Below are positions 42,107 through 51,842 of a stretch of DNA of 64,000 bases, in pieces; positions within the stretch are counted from its first letter, which is position 1; the number at the start of each line of letters is the position of its first letter. The DNA is from Parapedobacter deserti (lineage in GTDB: Bacteria; Bacteroidota; Bacteroidia; Sphingobacteriales; Sphingobacteriaceae): the NCBI RefSeq assembly GCF_042646065.1, contig NZ_JBHRTA010000016.1:1-64000 (forward strand), in the 5' to 3' direction. The notes beneath the pieces were generated by a model that saw only the letters and a list, made by a program, of their open reading frames with translations, ran no database searches and was not told where the DNA came from. The translations under genes were made by a program, and so were the position numbers.

Positions 42107-43801
42107 TTATTTTATAATTGCAATATGGTCTAAGTGCAAAACGGCACCCACAAGGTCTTCATTGCCTTCAACAGCAAACTCCAACCTGTTGATAGCCCTC
42201 CATGTGAAAGCACCGATAGGTTCATGGTAACCATTACTGACTGCCCCTGTTTCACCGAAATCACTCAACGGGATGGTAAATACGGTCCACTCATCTTGAT
42301 CGCTGTAAGCAGCATCGGTAAGTGTAACTGCATTACGCCATGGCAAATGCCCTTCCTTGTACTGCACGAACCGAACCTGCAAATTTGCCTTATCAGGACT
42401 TTTGATGGCGAAACGCAATTTGTAGTCAGCATCATACTGTGCTTCCAAATCAAAGGTTGGCCATATACTGATCCCTATAGATGACCACTGATCCCCGATT
42501 TGCCAGCGAATACTTTTCAAACCTTCATATGATATGGATTCGTCAGCGAAATTGAGACTTCCCGAAGGCTCATGGCTTTCATTAGTCATCCCGCCGGAAA
42601 GCTCATCGGTATAAATTGAAACGTTTGGAGGGCCATCGCTATTATAGGTCGGCGGCACATTCAAACCCAATGCCTCCAAAAGAGGTACATTGAGATCAAC
42701 GTCGAAACGATATTGCTCTCCTGGCACGAATAAGCCAAATGAATTGTGGTAATCCCATGTGGTCCATGCAATATCATGTTCTTCAAAATAGGTCCTGACA
42801 ACTTCATACCACTGACATCGATCTGTATTCTTTGCATTGTTCATCAACACTCCAAATTCTCCGCAAAACAAACGGACATTCCTTGCTTTGGCAAAACTGA
42901 TGGCCTTATCGAGCTGGTTTTTAAGCGCGCCAATAGTGCCTTCTACCGCGTAACTATCATATAGGGCACCAAATGATGTACCCACTAACGCTGGCGGCAC
43001 TGCAGGCATGGTGGCTGCATTATAGGGGAAGGGAACGTTACCTGATACTTCCAACGATGGGTTAGTCCAACTGGCCCCCTGATGGGTAAACAGGAATGGA
43101 TCGTAAAAGTGGAAGGTATAGATGAGGTTGGGATCGTCATATTCCGGGAGGTGCGCCAACGCTTCAATGCCATTGGCATCGGCCCCTCCGACAATGATGG
43201 TATGTGTACTATCAATAGCGCGGATGGCGCTGATCATCCGTCCCTGCATAGCTGGCCACTCCGTTGCCATGTAATTGCCATCCGGCTCGTTAAACAGCTC
43301 ATAGTGAATCAGCGCTGACCGGTCTTTGCAGTGGACAGCGATTTGCTCCCACACCTTGGTTATCTGCTGTTCGCCATAAGCTTGGGGAAAGGGAGTGGAG
43401 CTAAAGTAGGAATGATTGTCAATGATCAAGTGCAACCCTACCTCCTCAGCCAAATCCAGGGCATAATCCAATTTTTCAAAAAACACCTCGCTCAGTGCAT
43501 AATCCGGTGCTGGGCCGGTCATACGGAAAAACCGGACCGGTACACGGACCACGTCTACACCCAAGCTCTTGATTTGCTCGAAGTCTGTCTTCTTATAGAC
43601 CGTTTTACCAATGTCTTCCGCGCTATTCGCCAAAAACCAATCAGATAAATTTACTCCCTTGCTGAACGGCATATCTAGTGGGTCTGGCTGCTCATTTGGC
43701 ACCTTTGGTTCGGGAGTAGGCTCTGCTGAAACCTTGTCCTTGCAGGAAAAACAGTGCACTAATAAAATAAAACTTATATAATGGATGATTTTAATGATCA
43801 T
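42107..43801 (-). CDS. Glycoside hydrolase family 5 lipoprotein with C-terminal carbohydrate-binding domain
   Basis: 564 aa. A lipoprotein signal ends near CFSC (Cys17 or Cys20). Residues 45-375 form a GH5 barrel: GVNLSDW, VRVPVRF, the acid/base E172 in YELFNEPDG, HFYDP and the nucleophile E315 in FCGEFGV. Residues about 395-564 are a beta-rich module with LRFAIKSPDKANLQVRFVQY, resembling a CBM of the CBM11-like group. GH5 enzymes cut beta-glucans, mannans or xylans; which one is not clear. It is the last gene of the sigma/FecR-SusC-SusD locus and probably starts polymer breakdown at the cell surface. Confidence 0.85.
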   Translation of the reverse strand: MIIKIIHYISFILLVHCFSCKDKVSAEPTPEPKVPNEQPDPLDMPFSKGVNLSDWFLANSAEDIGKTVYKKTDFEQIKSLGVDVVRVPVRFFRMTGPAPDYALSEVFFEKLDYALDLAEEVGLHLIIDNHSYFSSTPFPQAYGEQQITKVWEQIAVHCKDRSALIHYELFNEPDGNYMATEWPAMQGRMISAIRAIDSTHTIIVGGADANGIEALAHLPEYDDPNLIYTFHFYDPFLFTHQGASWTNPSLEVSGNVPFPYNAATMPAVPPALVGTSFGALYDSYAVEGTIGALKNQLDKAISFAKARNVRLFCGEFGVLMNNAKNTDRCQWYEVVRTYFEEHDIAWTTWDYHNSFGLFVPGEQYRFDVDLNVPLLEALGLNVPPTYNSDGPPNVSIYTDELSGGMTNESHEPSGSLNFADESISYEGLKSIRWQIGDQWSSIGISIWPTFDLEAQYDADYKLRFAIKSPDKANLQVRFVQYKEGHLPWRNAVTLTDAAYSDQDEWTVFTIPLSDFGETGAVSNGYHEPIGAFTWRAINRLEFAVEGNEDLVGAVLHLDHIAIIK

Positions 43802-43821
43802 GATGTCGTTGTCTTAGATGG

Positions 43822-45309
43822 TTAATAATTGGAATTTTGATGAATTTTACCTTTGCCCTCAATAATCACTCGCTGTGGCAGCGGCATACGGGTAAACCAT
43901 TCTTGCGCCGTGGTGGAACCTTTCTCCAGCGCATAGGCTCTGTACTTCCCATGCCTGATGAGATCTTCCCTGCGCAATCCTTCAAACCAGAACTCGTGTC
44001 CTCGCTCAAGTAATATATCATCCAGGAAGCCCTGAACGCCGCTGGTTGCGTACCGGGATAGCTCATAAGGGTCTATTCCAGCCCTTACACGTATCTGGTT
44101 TAATAGCTGAACCGCCTCATCGGTGACGATACCTTCGGATCTTACAATCGCTTCTGCCAGCAGCGTTAGTACGTCTGCATACCGGTATACGATCCAATCT
44201 ATGGAGCTATCCTCACCAATGGCTCCCGGATCTTCGCCATATTTTACCGGTATGGCTCCTCTAGTGAGCGCATTGCCCGGATTGCTTTTGCTGTATTGCA
44301 CACCGTCTGTACCGTGATAACTTCCTACCAACACGTTTAAACGCTGGTCTGTGGGATCAAAGGTTTCATAGAACCGCCATGGGACGCGGTAGCCGTTCCA
44401 CTTGACAATATTGGGATTGTCGGTAGGATATGACCCAGGCAACACATGGGCCAACCAAAGCTGAGCGTTGGTGCGATCGCAAGTGGCTGCGAAAATGATT
44501 TCGCGGTTCCGCTGGTTTTCGTACGTAAAGATATCGGCATAACTGGAATTCACCAGCCCATAATTATACCGAGCATCAGTGAGTTCCCGGCCCATCGAAA
44601 CGGCGTCATCCCAGCGCGATTCCAGCATATACAATTTGAGGATCAAGGTGTTGACCAAACCTTTGGTAAAGCGACCATAATCACTGTTATCATAGCTGTA
44701 AGGCAATACCGCAGCAGCCTCCTGTAGATCCCTTTCGATATGCGCTACCATGTCTTCATCCGTAGGCCTGGGGATAACGTCTGTCGATAGCGGGTCCTGA
44801 AGTTGATCGATGTGCGCGACAGGGACCGGGCCAAACCAACTGTACAGGAGGTATCCCATAAAGCCCCTGGCGGCTTTTACTTCTGCTATCGCTTGGCTTT
44901 TCCGATCGGCGTTAATGTCTGCGCGTTCGAGTAGGTCCAACACCATAGTAAACCGATTGAGATCTCGCAGGTAATCATAAAACTTGGTTACTAATACTGT
45001 CTCTGGGTTCCAGTTTTGGTATATCGCAGCATTCCACATGCCATTATCCCACAGACAATCGCCAATATCAGTAGACATGTCGCCAATGACTTGGTACCCG
45101 TCGTTATTGACCGTAAATATACCGTTATACCAGTTAGAGCGGAACGGCACGTAACAGCTCACAACGAGTGCCTCGACGTCGCGCTCGGTTTTGGGGAAAT
45201 CTGTGGGGTTGATCACACCGGACACTTGCATGTCAAGTTTGGTGCACGCGGCGAGCAGGCAAGCCAGCACCAGTCCTATCCCTATATTTTGGAAATAATT
45301 AGTTTTCAT
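43822..45309 (-). CDS. SusD/RagB-family nutrient-binding lipoprotein
   Basis: 495 aa. Lipobox LLAAC (Cys22). SusD features include TERDVEALVVSCYVPFRSNWY near the N-terminus, KAARGFMGYLLYSWFGPVPV, YRYADVLTLLAEAIVRSEG, LLNQIRVRAGIDP and LDDILLERGHEFWFEGLRREDLIRHG. It would cover the SusC barrel and bind the glycan at the outer surface. It is intact, in contrast to the interrupted copy at 36-37.5 kb. It lies 12 bp after susC and 20 bp before the GH5 gene. Confidence 0.9.
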   Translation of the reverse strand: MKTNYFQNIGIGLVLACLLAACTKLDMQVSGVINPTDFPKTERDVEALVVSCYVPFRSNWYNGIFTVNNDGYQVIGDMSTDIGDCLWDNGMWNAAIYQNWNPETVLVTKFYDYLRDLNRFTMVLDLLERADINADRKSQAIAEVKAARGFMGYLLYSWFGPVPVAHIDQLQDPLSTDVIPRPTDEDMVAHIERDLQEAAAVLPYSYDNSDYGRFTKGLVNTLILKLYMLESRWDDAVSMGRELTDARYNYGLVNSSYADIFTYENQRNREIIFAATCDRTNAQLWLAHVLPGSYPTDNPNIVKWNGYRVPWRFYETFDPTDQRLNVLVGSYHGTDGVQYSKSNPGNALTRGAIPVKYGEDPGAIGEDSSIDWIVYRYADVLTLLAEAIVRSEGIVTDEAVQLLNQIRVRAGIDPYELSRYATSGVQGFLDDILLERGHEFWFEGLRREDLIRHGKYRAYALEKGSTTAQEWFTRMPLPQRVIIEGKGKIHQNSNY

Positions 45310-45321
45310 CGCTTCTACAAG

Positions 45322-48300
45322 TTAGAATCGGATATCAATGCCAGCCGAAAACGTGCGCACATTAGGGTATGCTACGTCTGAGTTGTCGGTTTCAGGATCG
45401 ATACCGCGATAGTTGGTAAATATAAAGGGGTTATTCACGTCTACGTAGATGCGTATATTGGATATACCCCGGTTTACTTTTTGGTTATAACCCAGCGTAA
45501 GATTTCTGACCCGGATAAACGATACGTTGTCCATGAAATAATCGCCATGGCCATACATATTGGTCATTTGGGTATAGCCCGGTCGGGTGGCTCCCTGGTT
45601 ATCACTGCGCCACACCTCTTTTATACTGACCGGCAGGTTATGGTCGCCAATCAAGTTAGAACCACCCAGCGCCCATGAATCGAGGTAGGTCATGTCCATC
45701 AAGCGATTAATTGTTCCGTACACGTAGGCCGTAAAATCCCACTGCTTGTAGCGCAAGGTATTTGACAACCCCACGAGATAGGCTGGATCCCAAGAGCCGT
45801 AAAACACCTTATCAGCGTCGTCGATCCGCCCATCGGGCACACCGGTTTTGATGGGCACACCGCGCTCATCCACCATCAGGTTGCCGCTTTGGTCTCGCTG
45901 GTAGGAATCGATATCGCGTATATAAATCTGTCCTGGCCGGGACCCCGGCATATGGGGTACTTCCTGTCCGGCCTGTATAAGGCCATCAGTGAGGTACCCA
46001 TAACCTGCCCGCAGTGGATCATGGTATCTTTCAAATGACGTAGGTACCCAAGAATATGCCCTTTCCTTCCATGTATCGCGATACAATGAAAACGTGCCGG
46101 TGGTGGTCCAACTGAAAGTTTCGCTTTCCAGGTTTTGCGAATTGATGGTGAGCTCAAAGCCCTTGCTCTGTGTTGTGCCGATGTTGTCTGCCAGGCTTGA
46201 GACGGGAAAATAACTGATAAGCTGACGGTGAAACAGCAGGTCAACAATCTGCCGCCGATAGTATTCAGCTGTTATACTCACCTTGTTAAAAAGCGCTAAA
46301 TCCAAACCAAAGTTCCATTCTTTCGTAGTTTCCCAAGTCAACCGCGGATTGCCGATCTGACCAATCGTAACGCCCCTTTGGGCTGTGCCCCCAAACAGAT
46401 ATTCTGCCGTAGAGCTATAGTAGTCTAAGGCACCGTTGCCAATATTCGAGTTGCCGGTTTCCCCGTAGCCTATGCGGACTTTCCCTTCATTGATGAGATG
46501 TCGCAATCCTTTCATGAAGGACTCATCGGAAAATCGCCATGCGCCGGATATGGAAGGAAAATATCCCCATTGGTGCCCGGGGGCTAAATTTGATGCTCCA
46601 TCGGAACGGAAATTGACCGTGAGAAGGTAGCGGTCTTGATACGCATAATTCAGCCGTCCGAAAAATGATGCAATGGTGCTCCGGTTTCTCCAAGACCCTA
46701 CGCTTGGCCGGGGGAACTCGCCGGCGCCGAGGTTATCAAATCCGTAACCATCGGTGACAAAGTTCCGGTTGCCCGCCGAAAGCCCTTCCCCGTCGAACCG
46801 CTGGTACGAATGCCCCACCAATGCACCGAGTTTGTGTTTGCCGAACTCCTCATGATAGGCTGCGGTAATTTCCATAAGGTAGTCGCGATTATCATATTGG
46901 TTAATGGACGCTTCGCCGTTGGCGTTACGGCCGTACAGCGTTGACTTCGGAAGATAGGAAGACCGCTTCCGAAACTTCCGGTCGACACCCGTGTTTACTT
47001 TTAACGTCAGTTGCCGCAATGGCCGGTATTCGGCAAAATACATGGCCAGAAGGCGTTCATCCACACTCTTATCTGTGATTTCCAGCAAGGATGCCGGATT
47101 CGGAATCATGGGGCGAACCTGGCTAAGCGTATACTCGCCCCGCTCATCCTTAATCGGCAATAATGGACTGAATTCCACAGCCGAGCGGATAATACCGGCA
47201 TATTCATTTGCACCGCTCCCAAGCGGAATGTTGTTGAAGGCATTGCGATTAATCAATACACTAGCCCCCATCTTCAGTTGATCGGCAATACGTTGATCGA
47301 CATTTATACGTGCGTTGACACGGTTCATGTCGTTAGATTTGATTACCCCGTCTTGGTCGAAGTAGCCCAATGACAGTTGGTATTGGGTAGCCTCGCTCCC
47401 ACCGTTGATAGACAGGTTGTGTTGTTGCTGCCCTGAGCGGCGGGTGATCGCGCCAAGCCAATCGGTATTGTACATTGGATCACTGATTTGTTCGGCAGTG
47501 TACTGAGGTGCCGGCGGACCAAACGTAAAATCGGCCAATGTACGTGGCCCATACGGATGTATGTGGTTATCGATCAAGAAGCGTTCATAGATATAGCTAT
47601 TTGCCTCGGTCATGAACTCGCTGGCACTAAGCATCCGGTAGTTGTCGGCGAGACGCTGTTGGGAAATTGATGCCGAATAGGCAACTGTTGGCTTCCCTAC
47701 CTTGCCCCGTTTTGTGGTAATGATAATGACACCGTGGCCGGCACGAGCACCGTAGATGGCGGTTGCACTGGCATCTTTCAATACGTCAATCGATTCGATA
47801 TCATTGGGATTTAACGAGCTCAAGATAAAATCTTTGCTCCCACCGTCATAGCGGTTGCCGCTACCAGGTTCGCCCGACGAAGTGATCGGAAAGCCGTCGA
47901 TAACAATTAAGGGCTCGTTTCCGGCGCCCACGGAAGTCGCCCCTCGGATGTTGATGGCGGTATAACCACCGGGTTGGGCACTTACCATATTGGCCTGCAA
48001 TCCCGCAGCTGCACCGGCCAGCAAATGACTGATGGTGGATGTGGTGGTAACCGGTGCATCATCCAATCGAATACTGGAAACGGCGCCAGTCAGATCGCGC
48101 TTCTTCTGTGTCCCATATCCGACTACCACGACCTCCTCCAGGCCTGCTGGACTCGCTTCAAGTATAATGGTACCGACATCGGCCTTTATCGCTACGGTGC
48201 GTGTCAGGTAACCTATATACGAAAGTTCTAAAGTAGCATCTTCCGGTACCGCTTTCAGAAAGAAAGTACCGTTATCATCAGATTTTGTCTGGATGGCAGT

Positions 48301-48780
48301 ACGCTGTCCTCCTGCAGTGAGCACCCGGGCCGTTGCACCGACGAGCACACCACCCATCGCGTCTGTCACCGCACCTTGCACGTCCACGAGCTCCTGCCTA
48401 GGCACAGCTTCTGTTGGCCGGGCAACCGGCTTTTTACGCTCGCGTATCAAGATTGTTTTTTCGTTGATGGCCCACTCAAGATCCTGACTTACTAAGATCG
48501 CAGCAAGCGCTTCTTCCAATGTGGCGTCTACAAGCGAAACGCTCACAGGCAACGTGTTCTTAAGGTGGGTAGACCGATAAAACACGGTGTACCCGGTTTG
48601 CGCCTTTATCTCCTCAAAAATGACGGGCAACGACGCGTTCTTCTTTTTCAACGTGATTTTCTGGGCATAGCTATCTATTGCAGAAACCTGTAAAACTACC
48701 ATGGTCACCAATAAAAAACTTAGCTTCATAACCCGCAAAAAATGGTTAAAACAGTTTAACATTTGCTTATGATTTCTCAA
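45322..48780 (-). CDS. SusC/RagA TonB-linked receptor with STN signalling domain
   Basis: 1152 aa; MLNCF (48762) or MKLSF (48729) are alternative starts. After the signal (about 18-40) comes an STN domain (KITLKKKNASLPVIFEEIKAQTGYTVFYRS, EEALAAILVSQDLEWAINEKTILI). A CarboxypepD_reg-like domain follows (VDVQGAVTDAMGGVLVGATARV), then the plug (GTQKKRDLTGAVSSI, LIVIDGFPIT, DASATAIYGARAGHGVIIITTKRG) and a barrel ending SAGIDIRF. The STN domain should contact the FecR protein encoded just upstream, so ligand uptake would turn on the ECF sigma factor. Confidence 0.93.
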   Translation of the reverse strand: MRNHKQMLNCFNHFLRVMKLSFLLVTMVVLQVSAIDSYAQKITLKKKNASLPVIFEEIKAQTGYTVFYRSTHLKNTLPVSVSLVDATLEEALAAILVSQDLEWAINEKTILIRERKKPVARPTEAVPRQELVDVQGAVTDAMGGVLVGATARVLTAGGQRTAIQTKSDDNGTFFLKAVPEDATLELSYIGYLTRTVAIKADVGTIILEASPAGLEEVVVVGYGTQKKRDLTGAVSSIRLDDAPVTTTSTISHLLAGAAAGLQANMVSAQPGGYTAINIRGATSVGAGNEPLIVIDGFPITSSGEPGSGNRYDGGSKDFILSSLNPNDIESIDVLKDASATAIYGARAGHGVIIITTKRGKVGKPTVAYSASISQQRLADNYRMLSASEFMTEANSYIYERFLIDNHIHPYGPRTLADFTFGPPAPQYTAEQISDPMYNTDWLGAITRRSGQQQHNLSINGGSEATQYQLSLGYFDQDGVIKSNDMNRVNARINVDQRIADQLKMGASVLINRNAFNNIPLGSGANEYAGIIRSAVEFSPLLPIKDERGEYTLSQVRPMIPNPASLLEITDKSVDERLLAMYFAEYRPLRQLTLKVNTGVDRKFRKRSSYLPKSTLYGRNANGEASINQYDNRDYLMEITAAYHEEFGKHKLGALVGHSYQRFDGEGLSAGNRNFVTDGYGFDNLGAGEFPRPSVGSWRNRSTIASFFGRLNYAYQDRYLLTVNFRSDGASNLAPGHQWGYFPSISGAWRFSDESFMKGLRHLINEGKVRIGYGETGNSNIGNGALDYYSSTAEYLFGGTAQRGVTIGQIGNPRLTWETTKEWNFGLDLALFNKVSITAEYYRRQIVDLLFHRQLISYFPVSSLADNIGTTQSKGFELTINSQNLESETFSWTTTGTFSLYRDTWKERAYSWVPTSFERYHDPLRAGYGYLTDGLIQAGQEVPHMPGSRPGQIYIRDIDSYQRDQSGNLMVDERGVPIKTGVPDGRIDDADKVFYGSWDPAYLVGLSNTLRYKQWDFTAYVYGTINRLMDMTYLDSWALGGSNLIGDHNLPVSIKEVWRSDNQGATRPGYTQMTNMYGHGDYFMDNVSFIRVRNLTLGYNQKVNRGISNIRIYVDVNNPFIFTNYRGIDPETDNSDVAYPNVRTFSAGIDIRF

Positions 48781-48964
48781 CCTACTTTCGGTCTGCGTTT
48801 GTGCTTGTACACATACACAGATTTACCTAAGTTTGTTGAATCTGGTTATTACATAATTCAGTTTACATTGCATTGTGATGGAGCCAGATAAGACCGGGAG
48901 TGTTGGTAGCGCTTCCGGTTATCTTCTTTACCCCCAACCCATCGGTGGGAGCACTCCGCTGTGT

Positions 48965-50152
48965 CTAGTCGGCTTTCGAAATAATAATCCTCCTTTCTTT
49001 AATGGTATAAGTAAGGTCTCCGGCAAACGCAAGGTTATTCAATACGCCGGAGACATTTTCATAACGGGAAAAACTGCCGGTGTACAGCTCTTCTTTGTTT
49101 ACGCCTTGATATTCGATTTCTACATCATACCAACGAGCTACTCGTTGCATTATATTTTCGAGGGTCTCATCTTCAAATATGAACATCCCATCTTTCCAGG
49201 CTGTAAAAAGAACCGGATTGACGGCATGAACGTGCATAGTACCACCGGTACTAACGCTTTGCTGGCCGGCTGTAAGCGTTGTAGTGCTGCCATCAGCCAG
49301 TACACTTACCTGACCTTCGACCAAGGTGGTCATCACAGCAGCTTCGTCGGCATACGCGGAAACATTAAACTCCGTTCCCTTAACCTCAACGGAGTGGCCT
49401 TTGGAAACAACTTTGAAAGGCACCTTATGCAATTCTTTATGCGGCCCGACTGACGACGTCAATCCCCTGACAGCAAAATATGCTTCTCCTTCTAAATAGA
49501 CAGTCCTTTCGTGGCCGTTGAAGTTGTTGGGGTATGTTAAGGTGGAGGACGCGTTGAGCCAAACCTTGCTGCTATCGGGAAGGGTGACTTGATAAGTGCC
49601 CCCTTTTGGCGTGGTGAGTTGTAATGAAAGGCTTGGATTACTGATTACGCGACTCCCATCGGTGTAGGTCACCTCGTTTCCGATCACGATCTCTCCCCGA
49701 GCTCCATCCAACACGATCGTACGGCCATCGGATAACGTGAGTGTTGCCCGGTTGCCGCCGGGGGGGATATCACCCGTATGGTCGCTAACAAGCGCCGGCT
49801 GCGTGGCTGGCGCACCGTAGTACCGATAGATACCAAATGAGACGCTTAAGACAATTAAGATTGACGCCGCAACGTAAGGCCAATATGATAGCTGGAACCG
49901 TCTGCGTTGTCGGCGGGCTTGTAAGGCTGCATGAATAGCCTGATCTGTTTGGTGGACAACGCGCCTAACCGAATCTTCGTCGGTTTGTGACACCACAGCA
50001 TCGTTCGCAAGATAATCCTCGACAAGTTGCTCAAGGGTGTTCCCGGATCGCTCTACCTGGAAAAAAGCTAAGATTTCTTTTAATTCCTCGGCGGTGTAAT
50101 CTCCATTGAGATACTTTTCGAATAGTTTCCGATAGTCCTTCTCTCCCATCAT
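48965..50152 (-). CDS. FecR-family anti-sigma factor
   Basis: 395 aa from MMGEKDY; an upstream in-frame run to 50263 overlaps the sigma gene and is rejected. Residues 1-80 are a helical cytoplasmic anti-sigma part. One membrane helix (YVAASILIVLSVSFGIYRYYG) follows near 90-110, then the FecR periplasmic domain (LTTPKGGTYQVTLPDSSKVWLNASSTLTYP, AYFAVRG, FKVVSKGHSVEVKGTEFNVSAY) and a DUF4974-type C-terminus (ETLENIMQRVARWYDVEIEYQ). It holds the sigma factor until the SusC STN domain signals. Confidence 0.92.
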   Translation of the reverse strand: MMGEKDYRKLFEKYLNGDYTAEELKEILAFFQVERSGNTLEQLVEDYLANDAVVSQTDEDSVRRVVHQTDQAIHAALQARRQRRRFQLSYWPYVAASILIVLSVSFGIYRYYGAPATQPALVSDHTGDIPPGGNRATLTLSDGRTIVLDGARGEIVIGNEVTYTDGSRVISNPSLSLQLTTPKGGTYQVTLPDSSKVWLNASSTLTYPNNFNGHERTVYLEGEAYFAVRGLTSSVGPHKELHKVPFKVVSKGHSVEVKGTEFNVSAYADEAAVMTTLVEGQVSVLADGSTTTLTAGQQSVSTGGTMHVHAVNPVLFTAWKDGMFIFEDETLENIMQRVARWYDVEIEYQGVNKEELYTGSFSRYENVSGVLNNLAFAGDLTYTIKERRIIISKAD

Positions 50153-50220
50153 GGTGATACGTTTGTATAGATATACCCGTGGCCCGGAAAAACTATGACA
50201 GTATATTTGATTTTTTTTAC

Positions 50221-50817
50221 CTATTCGTGCATCAGGGATAAAGCGACGGTCATAACAGCGCAAAGAGTGGGGTTTAAGATGCTGGAAAGGCGCTGCATGG
50301 CGCGATAGATATGTTGGTTGATAGCGGCAGGTGAAATATTCAACAGCTCACTGATTTCTTTGTAGCTTTTTCCTTCAATTTTATGGAGGATGAAAACCTG
50401 GCGCTGACGCTGAGGGAGCTGCTGAAGTGCGTGCTGAACTAACGAGACGTTTTCTTCGCGGGTAATAAATGCTTCAATTGGGTTTTCGCTGACCGGAGAT
50501 TGCCGTAACAAGTGCTGCATCAGCCGCTCGTCTTGGTGAGCCCGACGTATAATGTCGCTGACTTCATTGCGGGCCAACCGATATAAAAATGCCGGAAATG
50601 AAAGTTCAGGATTAATATAGGCGCGCTTTTCCCATATTTTCATAAAAATTTCTTGCAACGCATCCTGAGCCAAGTCTTCTGACTTCAGCAACGTGAGTAA
50701 CTTAACTGCGATCCGCTTTTTATATCGGTTATAAAGCGAGAGAAAAGCACAATGGTCCCCTCGTCGCAACCGTCGAAGCAACGCACGCTCGTCTGAAGGA
50801 TCTGAAGATGACGTCAT
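50221..50817 (-). CDS. ECF sigma-70 factor
   Basis: 198 aa from MTSSSDP. Region 2 (ALLRRLRRGDHCAFLSLYNRYKKRI, DLAQDALQEIFMKIWEKR, YRLARNEVSDIIRR) and region 4 (LPQRQRQVFILHKIEGKSYKEISELLNISPAAINQHIYRAMQRL) are complete. A C-terminal hydrophobic tail (LCAVMTVALSLMHE) is common in Bacteroidota ECF factors of this type. It directs RNA polymerase to the susC promoter when released by FecR. The FecR ATG lies 68 bp beyond its stop. Confidence 0.93.
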   Translation of the reverse strand: MTSSSDPSDERALLRRLRRGDHCAFLSLYNRYKKRIAVKLLTLLKSEDLAQDALQEIFMKIWEKRAYINPELSFPAFLYRLARNEVSDIIRRAHQDERLMQHLLRQSPVSENPIEAFITREENVSLVQHALQQLPQRQRQVFILHKIEGKSYKEISELLNISPAAINQHIYRAMQRLSSILNPTLCAVMTVALSLMHE

Positions 50818-50886
50818 ATAGGATATCCTACAAATAAAAGCCATTTATCTCGGAATTGCAACAATGCCGTTGAAAGCGAACTTGGG

Positions 50887-50894
50887 CAAAAGTA
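50887..50894 (-). promoter_or_regulatory. Bacteroidota -7 box upstream of the sigma gene
   Basis: TACTTTTG on the minus strand, 69 nt before the sigma factor ATG; no convincing -33 TTG at the right distance. Confidence 0.4.
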
Positions 50895-51050
50895 TGGGCT
50901 TTCGCACAACGTAGGTCTTTCGGATACCTTCATCGCAGCTACTGCATTAACATATGAATTGGAATTGCGCATATATCTAACTATAAAACAGGTTTTTATG
51001 GTACTACGACACAGGTACGAGACATCCAATTGCAAAAAAGTGACGGAAAC

Positions 51051-51126
51051 CCAAGCTGCCAAAATTTCTTGTCGCCGTTTTGTACCGCGGCGAAGCCGAG
51101 GTACAGCATCGCCAAGCTGCCAAAAT
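51051..51126. repeat. Pair of 15-nt direct repeats around a hairpin
   Basis: CCAAGCTGCCAAAAT occurs at 51051-51065 and 51112-51126, 61 bp apart. Between them GTACCGCGGC and GCCGAGGTAC can fold. Function unknown. Confidence 0.55.
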
Positions 51127-51186
51127 GTTGCTCCATTTAATTAGCAGCTTGTTTTCAACGACCCGCTAAACTCACCAAACAAAAAT

Positions 51187-51239
51187 AAAATATGCACGAA
51201 AGTGAATAGGTGTGTATTAGAAATGTTTTGCACTTTTAT
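51187..51239 (+). promoter_or_regulatory. Signalling-operon promoter/operator, copy 2
   Basis: Gap-free partner of the element at 32449-32501, with the same CAC-GAAA-GTG inverted repeat and the same GAAATGTTTTGCA block at the same spacing. The first ATG of the operon is 30 nt downstream. Confidence 0.65.
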
Positions 51240-51269
51240 GCCATCGATTTAACATTATAAAACAACGTT

Positions 51270-51842
51270 ATGACCCGAACACTATTAACCTTAGCACCGT
51301 TATTTGCTTTGTTAATTACATCCGCATGTATCGGAAATGGCCAGCACAACCAAGCCTATGCAGCCCCAACGGAAAAACACCTCCGCGATTCGGTATTTGT
51401 GCCCTTCGAAGAGGCCCTGCGTATGGTGGCCAACTATGCGCCACATGCCGGCTATGTCGTAGATGAACACGGAGACACCACTTCCAATACACGTGCCGCA
51501 TGGTTTAGCGTCGAGCAGCTTGAAGCCCTCTTGAATCGAATTAAGGCAGATGGAGGAGACGGCATCCGCTTTTACCTGGGTACCTACAGCGACCACTACC
51601 CCGATGGAATCGCAGCGCATATTCCACCACGCGAGTACTGGGGCCGAAATACGCTGCTCCTGGTACCCACGCGCCCCGTCACCGGCCCTGATGGGCACGT
51701 TTTCCATCAAGACTACCACAGCGATCACCCCGACTCACTGGCTGCCGACGGCGTGCAGGTAACGGCCGACATCGAAAACGATGCGAGCATGTGTCCGCCT
51801 AATTGTCCCGGCGCAGGCTTAATCCAACCGCCTCTTCCATGA
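51270..51842 (+). CDS. Lipoprotein of unknown function
   Basis: 190 aa. Lipobox ITSAC (Cys20). The mature part contains WFSVEQLEALLNRIKADGGDGIRFYLGTY, NTLLLVPTRP and a C-terminal MCPPNCPGAG with two cysteines. Similar Bacteroidota lipoproteins with a CPPxCP ending are known to me only as uncharacterised. It is first gene of the signalling operon; its stop overlaps the next start (ATGA). It may be a periplasmic or surface sensor part for the histidine kinase system, which is inference. Confidence 0.65.
   Translation: MTRTLLTLAPLFALLITSACIGNGQHNQAYAAPTEKHLRDSVFVPFEEALRMVANYAPHAGYVVDEHGDTTSNTRAAWFSVEQLEALLNRIKADGGDGIRFYLGTYSDHYPDGIAAHIPPREYWGRNTLLLVPTRPVTGPDGHVFHQDYHSDHPDSLAADGVQVTADIENDASMCPPNCPGAGLIQPPLP

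Larger units (their letters stand above)
50818..51269. other. 452-bp divergent intergenic region
   Basis: Between the leftward sigma gene and the rightward signalling operon. Besides the -7 box at 50887, the paired 15-nt repeat at 51051-51126 and the promoter element at 51187, I see no gene. Confidence 0.5.
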
